A stretch of DNA of 10,126 nt from an uncultured Methanobrevibacter sp. (GTDB lineage Archaea; Methanobacteriota; Methanobacteria; Methanobacteriales; Methanobacteriaceae), in NCBI GenBank assembly GCA_904501935.1, contig CAJGDA010000052.1, positions 1 to 10,126 on the forward strand, read 5' to 3'. Under the pieces are notes generated by a model. The model was not told the DNA's origin, did not search any database, and worked only from the letters and a program-made list of their open reading frames with translations. Shown piece after piece: positions 1 through 6,511 of this stretch (positions within the stretch are counted from its first letter, which is position 1; the number at the start of each line of letters is the position of its first letter). The translations under genes and the position numbers were made by a program.

Positions 1-119
1 AATGTTCCATTCTGGTTTTCATCATTGATATTATCTTGTAAAAACACATTGGCAACTGTCAATACCAATGAAATTACAAATATAATCAATAAAATTAAAG
101 ATATTGTTTTTTTGTTCAT
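1..119 (-). CDS. Exported or membrane-anchored protein, N-terminal part only (runs off the left edge)
   Basis: The minus strand from 119 down to 1 is open for 39 codons and does not end in the window. The N-terminus reads MNKKT, then about 20 hydrophobic residues (ISLILLIIFVISLVLTVANV), then a polar stretch rich in Asn, Asp and Glu. This is a signal peptide or signal anchor, with the rest probably outside the cell. No function can be read from 39 residues. A second in-frame ATG at 125-123 (giving MKMNKK) directly touches the TAG stop (128-126) of the Cas4-like gene upstream, so the two genes are probably one transcription unit with coupled translation. No clear Shine-Dalgarno motif precedes either ATG, which fits coupling. 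The reading as an exported protein is fairly safe; the family is unknown. Confidence 0.6.
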   Translation of the reverse strand, partial: MNKKTISLILLIIFVISLVLTVANVFLQDNINDENQNGT

Positions 120-125
120 TTTCAT

Positions 126-851
126 CTATTTTGCATGTTCGCATTCATTTTTAAATCTGCATGAGTTGCATTTTCTGTGGTTTTTTGTTGGTATGAACGG
201 TTTTGAACCTTCAAATAAACCATGCATTCTATCAATTGTAAATATGATTTCTTTTTCCACATCGGGAGTAAAAACTTCAATCCAAAAAAGATTGTCGGTG
301 CCACGTTCCCTTAATGCTCCTTTAATTTTCCTTTCATCTCCGGTCATGTCCTTAAAGGCAAGACAATATGCTCTTACCTGATTCATTGTTGAGTGATAAG
401 GTGTTCGCCCTGGTTTGTCATCGATTATTACAATTTCGTCAGGTTTCATCCAAATTTCATCAATATAACCTCTAATCCCATATTTTGGAGCTATTACAAA
501 GCATTCTCTTGACATTGATGCATTTTCTTTAGATGATTCTAGTGCGTCTTCAAATGTTGACTGCTCGGAGTCCTGTTTAAAAATTTCTTCAAGCTGGTGG
601 TGGATTTCGCTTCCATGTGTCATTTCTGGGGTTGCAGGTGTTTCTATGCCTTTCATGTATTCTAGATATAGCTGGTACTCACAATATCCCTGTTGGTTAA
701 GCCAGCTAATAGGGAAATTGTTTTGTCCTTCGATTATTTGAATGCCTTTGATTGAAGGATGATTTTTTATGTCATATTCCTTTTCATATCCGATAATGTT
801 TTTCTGTTGCATAGTTATATTTTGTTGTTTTTGATATCTAATACTTTTCAT
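126..851 (-). CDS. Cas4-like PD-(D/E)XK nuclease with iron-sulfur cysteines (stand-alone)
   Basis: A 241-residue protein of the RecB/Cas4 nuclease superfamily (Dna2/Cas4 type). In order: Cys57 inside QQGYCEYQLYLEY; His84/85 of the helical motif; GIRGYID with Asp131 (motif II); IIDDKPG with Asp144/145 and Lys146 (motif III); NQVRAY with Gln158 and Tyr162 (the Q-x3-Y motif); and a C-terminal cluster Cys228-x2-Cys231-x5-Cys237. One N-terminal plus three C-terminal cysteines is the 4Fe-4S arrangement known from Cas4, and all catalytic positions look intact. Such proteins cut or resect DNA ends. No cas1, cas2 or CRISPR repeats are in the window, so a role in DNA repair or in an unlinked CRISPR system is inference. 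The start is uncertain: the ATG at 851 gives 241 residues, but the only TATA-like box (863-874) lies so close that Met14 (ATG at 812-810) may be the true start, giving 228 residues. Confidence 0.82.
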   Translation of the reverse strand: MKSIRYQKQQNITMQQKNIIGYEKEYDIKNHPSIKGIQIIEGQNNFPISWLNQQGYCEYQLYLEYMKGIETPATPEMTHGSEIHHQLEEIFKQDSEQSTFEDALESSKENASMSRECFVIAPKYGIRGYIDEIWMKPDEIVIIDDKPGRTPYHSTMNQVRAYCLAFKDMTGDERKIKGALRERGTDNLFWIEVFTPDVEKEIIFTIDRMHGLFEGSKPFIPTKNHRKCNSCRFKNECEHAK

Positions 852-898
852 GCGCTCTTGCCATTTAATTAAATACTCTTAAGGTTAAAGTTAATAAC
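852..898. promoter_or_regulatory. 47-base divergent promoter with a palindromic TATA-like box
   Basis: The gap between the Cas4-like gene (minus) and the radical SAM gene (plus) holds ATTTAATTAAAT at 863-874, a perfect 12-base palindrome that resembles an archaeal TATA box on both strands. Transcription starting about 25 bases away would begin near 895 on the plus strand, just ahead of the ATG at 899, and near 843 on the minus strand, inside the first codons of the longer Cas4-like reading. Whether the one box serves both genes is inference. Confidence 0.45.
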
Positions 899-1759
899 AT
901 GCATTATGTAAACTCCAAAAGCATACTGTCTTCAAAAAATGGGATGAACCTTTACAGGGGTTGCACTCATGGCTGCATATATTGTGACTCTCGCAGCGCG
1001 ATATACAATATGGGCCATGAATTTGAAGATATTGAAATTAAGGAAAACTCTTTAGAACTACTTAAAAAAGAACTCATTAAAAGACCTAAGGCAATGATTG
1101 GAACAGGAGCAATGACTGATCCCTATATTCCACTTGAAAAACGTCTGAAATATGTTAGGAGGTCTTTGGAATTAATTCATCGTTATGGTTTTGGCTTTAC
1201 CTGCATTACAAAATCAGATTTGGTTTTAAGGGACTTGGATTTGCTTAAAAAAATCAATGAAAAGTCCAAGGTTGTTGTTCAAATGACATTAACTACTGCA
1301 GATGACGAGTTGTGCAAAATTTTAGAGCCGAATGTTTGCAGCACTTCTCGCCGTGTTGAGGTTTTAAAGATCTTAAATAAGAATAATATTCCGACAGTTG
1401 TGTGGCTATGCCCAATCTTGCCATATATCAATGATACGCAAGATAATCTAAATGGGATTTTGGATTATTGCATTGAAGCAAATGTTCATGGGGTTTTATG
1501 TTTTGGAATGGGTCTTACATTAAGGGATGGAAATCGCCAATATTTCTATAAAAAGTTGGATGAACACTTTCCTGGATTAAAGGACAAATATATCAAAGAA
1601 TTTGGCGACAGCTATTCGATTCCTTCTCCTAATGAAAAGGAACTTATGGAGATTTTTAAAAGAAAAACGGAAGAGAACGGAATTTTGAATGATACTTATG
1701 AAATTATGGATTATTTGGCCAGTTTTCCACAAAATTCAATTCAAAGCAAATTAATTTAA
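899..1759 (+). CDS. Radical SAM protein, SplB (spore photoproduct lyase-like) family
   Basis: A 286-residue radical SAM enzyme of the COG1533/SplB type. The N-terminal LYRGCTHGCIYCDSR carries Cys22-x3-Cys26-x2-Cys29, the ligands of the 4Fe-4S cluster that cleaves S-adenosylmethionine. GTGAMTDPYIPLE (about 68-80) is the conserved stretch following this motif in SplB-like proteins, and a TIM-barrel-like pattern follows (FTCITKSDLVLRD, VVVQMTLTT, VVWLCPILP). The family is often labelled DNA repair photolyase, but only true spore photoproduct lyases have that activity shown, and archaeal members mostly lack a known substrate, so none is assigned here. The gene is divergent from the Cas4-like nuclease, which makes a shared DNA-repair role thinkable. 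The ATG at 899 has no strong Shine-Dalgarno site, and a nearly leaderless mRNA from the 863-874 box would fit. Confidence 0.85.
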   Translation: MHYVNSKSILSSKNGMNLYRGCTHGCIYCDSRSAIYNMGHEFEDIEIKENSLELLKKELIKRPKAMIGTGAMTDPYIPLEKRLKYVRRSLELIHRYGFGFTCITKSDLVLRDLDLLKKINEKSKVVVQMTLTTADDELCKILEPNVCSTSRRVEVLKILNKNNIPTVVWLCPILPYINDTQDNLNGILDYCIEANVHGVLCFGMGLTLRDGNRQYFYKKLDEHFPGLKDKYIKEFGDSYSIPSPNEKELMEIFKRKTEENGILNDTYEIMDYLASFPQNSIQSKLI

Positions 1760-1762
1760 ATA
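1755..1762 (+). promoter_or_regulatory. TATA-like box for the helicase gene, overlapping the upstream stop codon
   Basis: TTTAAATA lies across the TAA stop (1757-1759) of the radical SAM gene. It sits about 25-30 bases ahead of the helicase ATG at 1787, which has no Shine-Dalgarno motif. This spacing predicts a leaderless or almost leaderless transcript. Function is inferred from position and composition only, in DNA that is A+T-rich throughout. Confidence 0.35.
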
Positions 1763-1786
1763 ACTTGTTTTTTAAATATTATATTA

Positions 1787-3058
1787 ATGAATTTCAATGA
1801 TTTTAACATTTCAAATGAGATAAAAAAAGCTATTGAGGATATGGGTTTTACCAATCCGACACCCATTCAAAAGATGGCAATTCCAGAAGCTTTAAAAGGT
1901 ATCGACATTACAGCACAGGCTCAAACAGGTTCTGGAAAAACTGTTGCTTTTGCAATACCCGTTCTTGAAAAGATGTTTATCCCAGATAAGTCTCCCCAAG
2001 CAATTATCTTATGCCCAACAAGGGAGTTATGCATGCAGGTGGCAGATGAAATGGCTAAAGTGGGGTCAAATATAAAAAAACTTAAAGTTTTAGCGGTTTA
2101 TGGAGGTCAACCTATTGGAAAACAGACAAGGGTTCTTAAAAAAGGGGTTCATGTTGTTGTTGGAACTCCAGGCAGAGTCATTGACCACATTGAAAGGGGC
2201 AATTTGGATTTGATTGGTGTTGAAAGTGTTGTTTTGGATGAAGCGGATGAGATGCTTGAAATGGGTTTTAGGGAAGATATTGAAAGAATACTGTCAGACA
2301 CTCCTCATCAAAGGCAAACTTTACTGTTTTCAGCTACAATGCCAAATGAAATAAGGGATATTGCTCAAATGTATCAGAAAAATCCAAAATTCATTAAGGT
2401 CGCAAATAAAAAACAAAATATTCCAAAAATAACTCAATATGCATTTAAATGCGACATTAAAGATAAATTCGATAGCTTAACACGTTTAATTGAAGCATAT
2501 AATGTTAAATTAGTTTTGATATTCTGCAATACTAAAAAAAGTGTTGATTTTGTCAAAAAACACTTGAAAAAGCAAGATTTTTCAGTCGATGCCCTTCATG
2601 GGGATATGACTCAGCAAGCAAGGGATAAAGTAATGAACAAGTTTAGGAATGGAAATATTGACATTTTGGTTGCTACTGATGTTGCTGCCCGTGGTCTTGA
2701 CATTGACGGAGTAGATGTAATTATTAATTATGATGTTCCACAAAACTCGGATGATTATATTCACAGGATTGGAAGAACTGCCCGTGCCGGAAAAACAGGC
2801 TTTGCATTTACATTGGTATCAAAGGATGAAATTCATAGATTCAATAACATTAAGAAATCCAATAAAAACATTTTTGAGAAAGATATCCCCACGCTTCAGG
2901 AAATAAATGAGATTAAGTGTAATCTAATTTTGAATGAAATTAAAAAATCAAATGATAATCTCGATGAGTATGTTGAGATAATAAAAAAGAGTGAAAATAA
3001 GGAGTTTGGTTCAGTTGAACTGGCAGCTGGACTATTAAAGAAGATAAGGGAAAATTAA
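1787..3058 (+). CDS. DEAD-box ATP-dependent RNA helicase
   Basis: A 423-residue helicase of superfamily 2 with every core motif: Q motif GFTNPTPIQ (20-28), Walker A QTGSGKT (46-52), PTREL (77-81), TPGR (127-130), DEAD (151-154), SAT (182-184), an HGD segment (271-273), ATDVAARGLDI (296-306) and HRIGRTAR (326-333). It should unwind or remodel RNA using ATP in the cytoplasm, in ribosome assembly, RNA turnover or cold adaptation, as DeaD/CshA-type proteins do. After the two RecA-like domains there is a tail of about 70 residues, rich in Lys, Glu and Asn, without a DbpA-type RNA-binding domain or a long RGG tail. The start is supported by the Q motif position and by a TATA-like box at 1755-1762; no Shine-Dalgarno site is visible. 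Its TAA stop at 3056-3058 directly touches the stop of the convergent regulator. Confidence 0.95.
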   Translation: MNFNDFNISNEIKKAIEDMGFTNPTPIQKMAIPEALKGIDITAQAQTGSGKTVAFAIPVLEKMFIPDKSPQAIILCPTRELCMQVADEMAKVGSNIKKLKVLAVYGGQPIGKQTRVLKKGVHVVVGTPGRVIDHIERGNLDLIGVESVVLDEADEMLEMGFREDIERILSDTPHQRQTLLFSATMPNEIRDIAQMYQKNPKFIKVANKKQNIPKITQYAFKCDIKDKFDSLTRLIEAYNVKLVLIFCNTKKSVDFVKKHLKKQDFSVDALHGDMTQQARDKVMNKFRNGNIDILVATDVAARGLDIDGVDVIINYDVPQNSDDYIHRIGRTARAGKTGFAFTLVSKDEIHRFNNIKKSNKNIFEKDIPTLQEINEIKCNLILNEIKKSNDNLDEYVEIIKKSENKEFGSVELAAGLLKKIREN

Positions 3059-3865
3059 TTATTTCGCCCCATCAATGATATTGTACTTAATTTTTTCAGC
3101 TTCAAGTTCACGTGTAAATGCTTTACTCATGTCTCCAACACAAATCGCTAGAACATTTAAACCTTTTCTTGCGGCATTTGCGGTCGCTTGAGGTGCAGCA
3201 TATTCAATATCGAGCGGCAATCCTAATTTATTTATAACTGCACGTGAAACGGTACCTGATACTGCAACTTTATTGATTTTTTCTCCATTGTTTGTTCCTT
3301 TATCATAAACATTTTTAATTAGCTCTAAATCGCAAGCTTTAGATCCGCCGTCTTTGATGGTTGGAACAATGATAACAGTAACTTCGCCTATGCTCATATC
3401 AATAATGCCTGTAAGGTTTGTTAGTGATACGTCCATATTTTCTTCAGCATCATCTAAAACAACGCCTGTTGCGTTTTCTTCTTTTTTATGGGCGTATAAA
3501 ACTCCATCATCCATATAAAGACCAACGATGTCATCTTTTTTAAGGCTTTCTTTAGCAATAGCTGGCCAAATTGTTTTATAATGATTCATTGTTTCCAAAA
3601 CTGAATCAGAGTATTTTCTTAAGCTTATTGCATCTTTTTTGACTTTGTCAATTCCTGCCTGAGTTATTTTATAAGGTGATCTCCCATCTTTTGAGGTGAT
3701 GTATCCTAATTCTATTAATGTTTTGATATTTTCAGAAACTGCTTGTATTGTTATTCCCAATTTATTAGCCAAATCTTTTTGTTTGAGGTGGGGGTCCTGT
3801 TTTGATATTTCACTTAAGATTTGAAAATGTGTAAGTGCACCTCTTTTTTTGAATGCTTTCATCAT
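3059..3865 (-). CDS. Winged helix-turn-helix transcriptional regulator with a C-terminal sensor-like domain
   Basis: A 268-residue protein. Residues about 11-75 form a MarR-like winged helix: LTHFQILSEI, then QKDLANKLGITIQAVSENIKTLIELGYI as the helix-turn-helix, then GRSPYKITQAG as the wing. Residues about 80-268 form a mixed alpha/beta domain with hydrophobic strands (EVTVIIVPTI, KVAVSGTVSRAVI, LNVLAICVGD) and no catalytic motif I recognise. The arrangement matches the archaeal predicted regulators of COG1497, whose ligands are not known to me. It is a cytoplasmic DNA-binding protein of unknown target. The start is set by GAGG at 3877-3874, 8 bases ahead of the first of two consecutive ATG codons (3865 and 3862). 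It has its own TATA-like box just after the gan-like gene, and a palindrome at 3876-3889 in its leader suggests autoregulation. Its stop abuts that of the helicase. Confidence 0.8.
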   Translation of the reverse strand: MMKAFKKRGALTHFQILSEISKQDPHLKQKDLANKLGITIQAVSENIKTLIELGYITSKDGRSPYKITQAGIDKVKKDAISLRKYSDSVLETMNHYKTIWPAIAKESLKKDDIVGLYMDDGVLYAHKKEENATGVVLDDAEENMDVSLTNLTGIIDMSIGEVTVIIVPTIKDGGSKACDLELIKNVYDKGTNNGEKINKVAVSGTVSRAVINKLGLPLDIEYAAPQATANAARKGLNVLAICVGDMSKAFTRELEAEKIKYNIIDGAK

Positions 3866-3922
3866 AATTCATTCCTCAATTAAAATTGATTAATGATATA
3901 TTTCTTCTTTATGTTATATATA
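3866..3922 (-). promoter_or_regulatory. Promoter and leader of the winged-helix regulator, with a palindromic operator candidate
   Basis: Read on the minus strand, a TATA-like TATATATAAC (3922-3913) sits right after the stop of the gan-like gene. It would place the transcript start near 3892. Next comes the perfect inverted repeat TCAATT-TT-AATTGA (3889-3876), and the Shine-Dalgarno GAGG (3877-3874) overlaps its end. Binding at this palindrome would cover the start of transcription and the ribosome site. The operator role is inferred. Confidence 0.45.
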
Positions 3923-5329
3923 CTAATTTGTTATCTTTCCATTTAACTTTTCATTGAAAAGCTCGAGGAATTCAGATTTTTTATCAATTGGGATGTAGGC
4001 TCCACAAGCCATTGAGTGGCCCCCTCCTGTTCCTCCAACATCGTTTGAAACTTCTCTTATGATGTTTCCGAAGTGTATTCCGTCATAGGAGAGTAATCGT
4101 GAACATCTGAGAGACACTTTAAGCCCTTTTTCATCAGTTTGTGTAAATCCTATAACGGGCTTTTTCCAGTTGCAATAACCTAGAATCATCCCAGTTATTG
4201 TTCCAACGATTTCTGGTTTAATTCCAGTACCATCAAAGTATTGTAAGTTCTCCATTTCGATAATATTGGTTTCATCGCTTTCAGCCACGCTGGCAATAGA
4301 TTTAGCCAAATTACGTCTATGGTCTAAGCTCACGGTTTCTAATTCATCAAGTGCTACAAGCCTGTCTCCCTTTAAAACTTCCATAGCTACTTTTTCTTCA
4401 TGATTCCTTCCACATGCATTCATTGATGTTGAAAATTCGGATGCATCTCTTAAAAAGCTGTTGGGGTCTTCTTTCAAGAAAGTATATGAGTCTCCAATGA
4501 TTAGTTGGGGGATATACTTAACATATCTTCCCGGAACTACTTTTGAAAGCATTCCAACAAGGTATTGGTAAAGTTTTCCTTTTTCTGCCATTGTTAACTC
4601 ATTTAAGGTTTTTCTATTGTGTTTTTCATCAATCCCTAATTCTTCTAAAATAGCCATGGTTTCTGTGGTATTATTTGTAATTGGGAGTTTTACATCACTA
4701 AAATAAGAAAGTGCAACAAATAAAGGCCTTGTATTCCTACCATAGATGTTTAAATCATTTTTGGTTACTTCAAGGTATCCTCCATCGATTGCGTCTTGCT
4801 GTATAATTTCATTCAATCCTTCAAAATGCCCGCTTCTTGTGTTTTGCATGTCTCCAATGGCGGAAAGAACTCCAATCCAGCTTAAATCATCATATCCAAA
4901 TTCTTTTGCTAAAAAATAACATAATCCTCCACCACATACATAATAGGACCCATCAATGCCGTGGTGTATCGGATTAATCTCTAAATAAGTGTAATTCTTG
5001 TCATTTTTATAGTTTAAATCCCTTAAAGGGGGGTGATGATCTAAAATAATAATTTTTTGTCCTTCTTTTGCATTAGTATCAACTAATTGGCCTGAACCCA
5101 AGTCTGAAAATATTGTAAGCTCGTGAGTAAGCTCAATATTGTCTAGGACATCTAGATTCACGAATTCAATCTCATGCTCTTTGTTTTGCCTATCAAGTAT
5201 AGTTGATAAAATTGCACCGGAGCATATGCCGTCACAGTCGATATGCGAATAGACTTTGATGTCATTTGCGTTTTCGATGATTTTCCTTGCTTCGATGTAT
5301 TGTTCATGCATCAATTGTGGTATTTGCAT
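3923..5329 (-). CDS. Archaeal RecJ-like DHH-family nuclease, GAN (GINS-associated nuclease) type
   Basis: A 468-residue DHH/DHHA1 phosphoesterase. Metal-binding motifs in order: HIDCDG (29-34, Asp31 and Asp33), SDLGSG (75-80, Asp76), DHHPP (97-101) and SAIGDMQ (156-162, Asp160). The C-terminal DHHA1 domain carries GGTGGGH (432-438), the nucleic-acid-binding glycine motif. Length and motif order match euryarchaeal RecJ-like GAN, a single-strand-specific exonuclease studied in Thermococcus that binds GINS and is the archaeal counterpart of Cdc45. All catalytic residues are present, so an active nuclease at the replication fork is likely, but several RecJ-like paralogues exist in methanogens and the GAN assignment is by likeness only. 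It is the last gene of the hemD-srp19 operon, beginning 5 bases after the srp19 stop. No clear ribosome site precedes the ATG at 5329; Met7 (5311) is another possible start. Confidence 0.85.
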   Translation of the reverse strand: MQIPQLMHEQYIEARKIIENANDIKVYSHIDCDGICSGAILSTILDRQNKEHEIEFVNLDVLDNIELTHELTIFSDLGSGQLVDTNAKEGQKIIILDHHPPLRDLNYKNDKNYTYLEINPIHHGIDGSYYVCGGGLCYFLAKEFGYDDLSWIGVLSAIGDMQNTRSGHFEGLNEIIQQDAIDGGYLEVTKNDLNIYGRNTRPLFVALSYFSDVKLPITNNTTETMAILEELGIDEKHNRKTLNELTMAEKGKLYQYLVGMLSKVVPGRYVKYIPQLIIGDSYTFLKEDPNSFLRDASEFSTSMNACGRNHEEKVAMEVLKGDRLVALDELETVSLDHRRNLAKSIASVAESDETNIIEMENLQYFDGTGIKPEIVGTITGMILGYCNWKKPVIGFTQTDEKGLKVSLRCSRLLSYDGIHFGNIIREVSNDVGGTGGGHSMACGAYIPIDKKSEFLELFNEKLNGKITN

Positions 5330-5334
5330 AATAA

Positions 5335-5604
5335 TCAGTTTCTAATCTCTTTTATTTTCAGGCTAACTTCCTTTATCAGTTTCAGTTTTGTTCCTTCCCA
5401 TTCGACAAGAGCCCTTCCGGACTTTTCATACCATTTTCCAGGGTAAGCACTTTCCTTGTCGATATCGTATTTAAGTCCAAGTCTTTTCAAGGCTTTTTCT
5501 ATTTCATTCATTGAAGGATCTTTTACACAGTCCTCCTTTGCAATTTTGCGACCTTCCTTAATGGATAAATTCTTATTTAAATATTGTGGCCATATAGTAA
5601 TCAT
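5335..5604 (-). CDS. srp19: Signal recognition particle 19 kDa protein
   Basis: An 89-residue protein, the usual size for archaeal SRP19. The conserved N-terminal IWPQYLNKNLSIKEGRK (4-20) and the later YPGKWYEKSGRALVEW (about 54-69) are family signatures. SRP19 binds the tips of helices 6 and 8 of 7S RNA and helps load SRP54, so the particle can deliver nascent membrane and secreted proteins to the translocon. The start is well supported: AGGTG (5615-5611) lies 6 bases ahead of the ATG at 5604 and overlaps the TAG stop (5616-5614) of hemD, which points to coupled translation within the operon. The gan-like nuclease follows after only 5 bases. The 7S RNA itself is not in this window. Confidence 0.95.
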   Translation of the reverse strand: MITIWPQYLNKNLSIKEGRKIAKEDCVKDPSMNEIEKALKRLGLKYDIDKESAYPGKWYEKSGRALVEWEGTKLKLIKEVSLKIKEIRN

Positions 5605-5613
5605 TTTTTACAC

Positions 5614-6378
5614 CTATTCTGAGTTTAATGTATTGAATAACAGTTCCATCATGTCTGGAACAGTATATGTGTCTGGGTAAATGTAGTCAACATCATATTT
5701 GTCCAAAGCCTTTGCAGTAATCGGACCAATGCAGACAGTCAACAGGTTTTCAGATAATAGCTTGGAAATTTTCTGTTTGTCTTCAACAATTTCAAAGAAG
5801 TTTTCAACGGTTAGTGGACTGGTGAATGTAATCGCATCAATTTCTTTATTTTCAATTTTTGAGATTAAATCTTCAACTGCCTTTTCATCCATTGGGAATA
5901 ATGATTTATAGGCTTCAGCTAAAATTACTTTATTTCCAAGTTTTTCTAACTTTTCTGGCAGGACAGGTCTTGCGGAAGCAGTTCTTGGAATTCCTATTGT
6001 TTTTTTAGTAATTCCTCTTTTCTCGAACTCTTCAATCAAGCCTTCAGCTGTGAAATCATTAGGCATCAAATCAACAGTCAAACCGTTTTTTTCAGCAAGC
6101 TTACCGGTCTTATTTCCGATAACTGCCAATTTGCAATCTAAAGTTTTTAAGAAATCAGGATGGAATTTGTTCAGTGAAACGATGGTTGTTGGTGATGTGA
6201 AGATAATCCAATCAAGTTCATCTTTTCTATCAACTAACTCCTTTAAGGAGTCACTGTTTACAGGCTCCAAATCAAGTGTGGGTGCTAAAATAGCTTCTCC
6301 TCCTAATTTTTCTACAATTTCACAAGCTTTCTTTGCTCTGTCTTTTGGTCTTGTTATTGCAATGACAGGTTTTGACAT
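5614..6378 (-). CDS. hemD: Uroporphyrinogen-III synthase
   Basis: A 254-residue HemD. It closes hydroxymethylbilane with inversion of ring D to give uroporphyrinogen III, the precursor of siroheme, cobalamin and the methanogen cofactor F430. Sequence is poorly conserved in this family, but the layout is right: an N-terminal IAITRPKDRA (6-15), FTSPTTIVSLN (60-70), the hinge region IGIPRTASARPVLPEKL (128-144), a second FTSPLTVENFF (185-195), CIGPITAKAL (216-225) and a C-terminal YTVPDMMELL (238-247). Two alike domains joined by two strands are typical. It is the first gene of the operon hemD-srp19-gan. The start is supported by GAAGGT (6390-6385), 6 bases ahead of the ATG, and by TATA-like boxes further upstream. 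The link to its partners in the operon is co-expression of housekeeping genes, not a shared pathway. Confidence 0.93.
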   Translation of the reverse strand: MSKPVIAITRPKDRAKKACEIVEKLGGEAILAPTLDLEPVNSDSLKELVDRKDELDWIIFTSPTTIVSLNKFHPDFLKTLDCKLAVIGNKTGKLAEKNGLTVDLMPNDFTAEGLIEEFEKRGITKKTIGIPRTASARPVLPEKLEKLGNKVILAEAYKSLFPMDEKAVEDLISKIENKEIDAITFTSPLTVENFFEIVEDKQKISKLLSENLLTVCIGPITAKALDKYDVDYIYPDTYTVPDMMELLFNTLNSE

Positions 6379-6511
6379 TTTATTACCTTCATCAATTAAT
6401 AATGTTATATATTTTCTTTCAATTGGTTTATATTATTTGCCAATTTGAAATTCCTTAACTTTATTATATCATGTCAAATATAATATTATCAATAAATTGT
6501 TTAGTGATAAT
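6379..6511. promoter_or_regulatory. Divergent promoter region between hemD and the methyltransferase gene
   Basis: On the minus strand, AATATAAAC near 6435-6427 and AAAATATATAAC at 6416-6405 are TATA-like. The first leaves room for a leader holding the hemD ribosome site GAAGGT (6390-6385); the second would start the transcript almost on that site. On the plus strand, TTTATTATATC (about 6460-6470) and AAATATAATATT (6476-6487) are candidate boxes. GTGAT at 6504-6508, 3 bases ahead of the ATG at 6512, is the ribosome site of the methyltransferase. Which boxes are used cannot be decided from sequence. Confidence 0.45.

Noticed and set aside
25..381. Plus-strand reading frame across the left edge genes
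   Set aside because: It is antisense to the Cas4-like nuclease with its intact motifs and to the exported protein's signal segment.
126..851. Part of a CRISPR-Cas system
   Set aside because: The nuclease is Cas4-like, but no CRISPR repeats and no other cas gene lie in the window; stand-alone Cas4-like proteins occur in archaea.
6050..6448. Plus-strand reading frame of 132 codons opposite hemD
   Set aside because: It lies antisense to a well-supported hemD gene, has no ribosome site and its translation resembles no protein I know.
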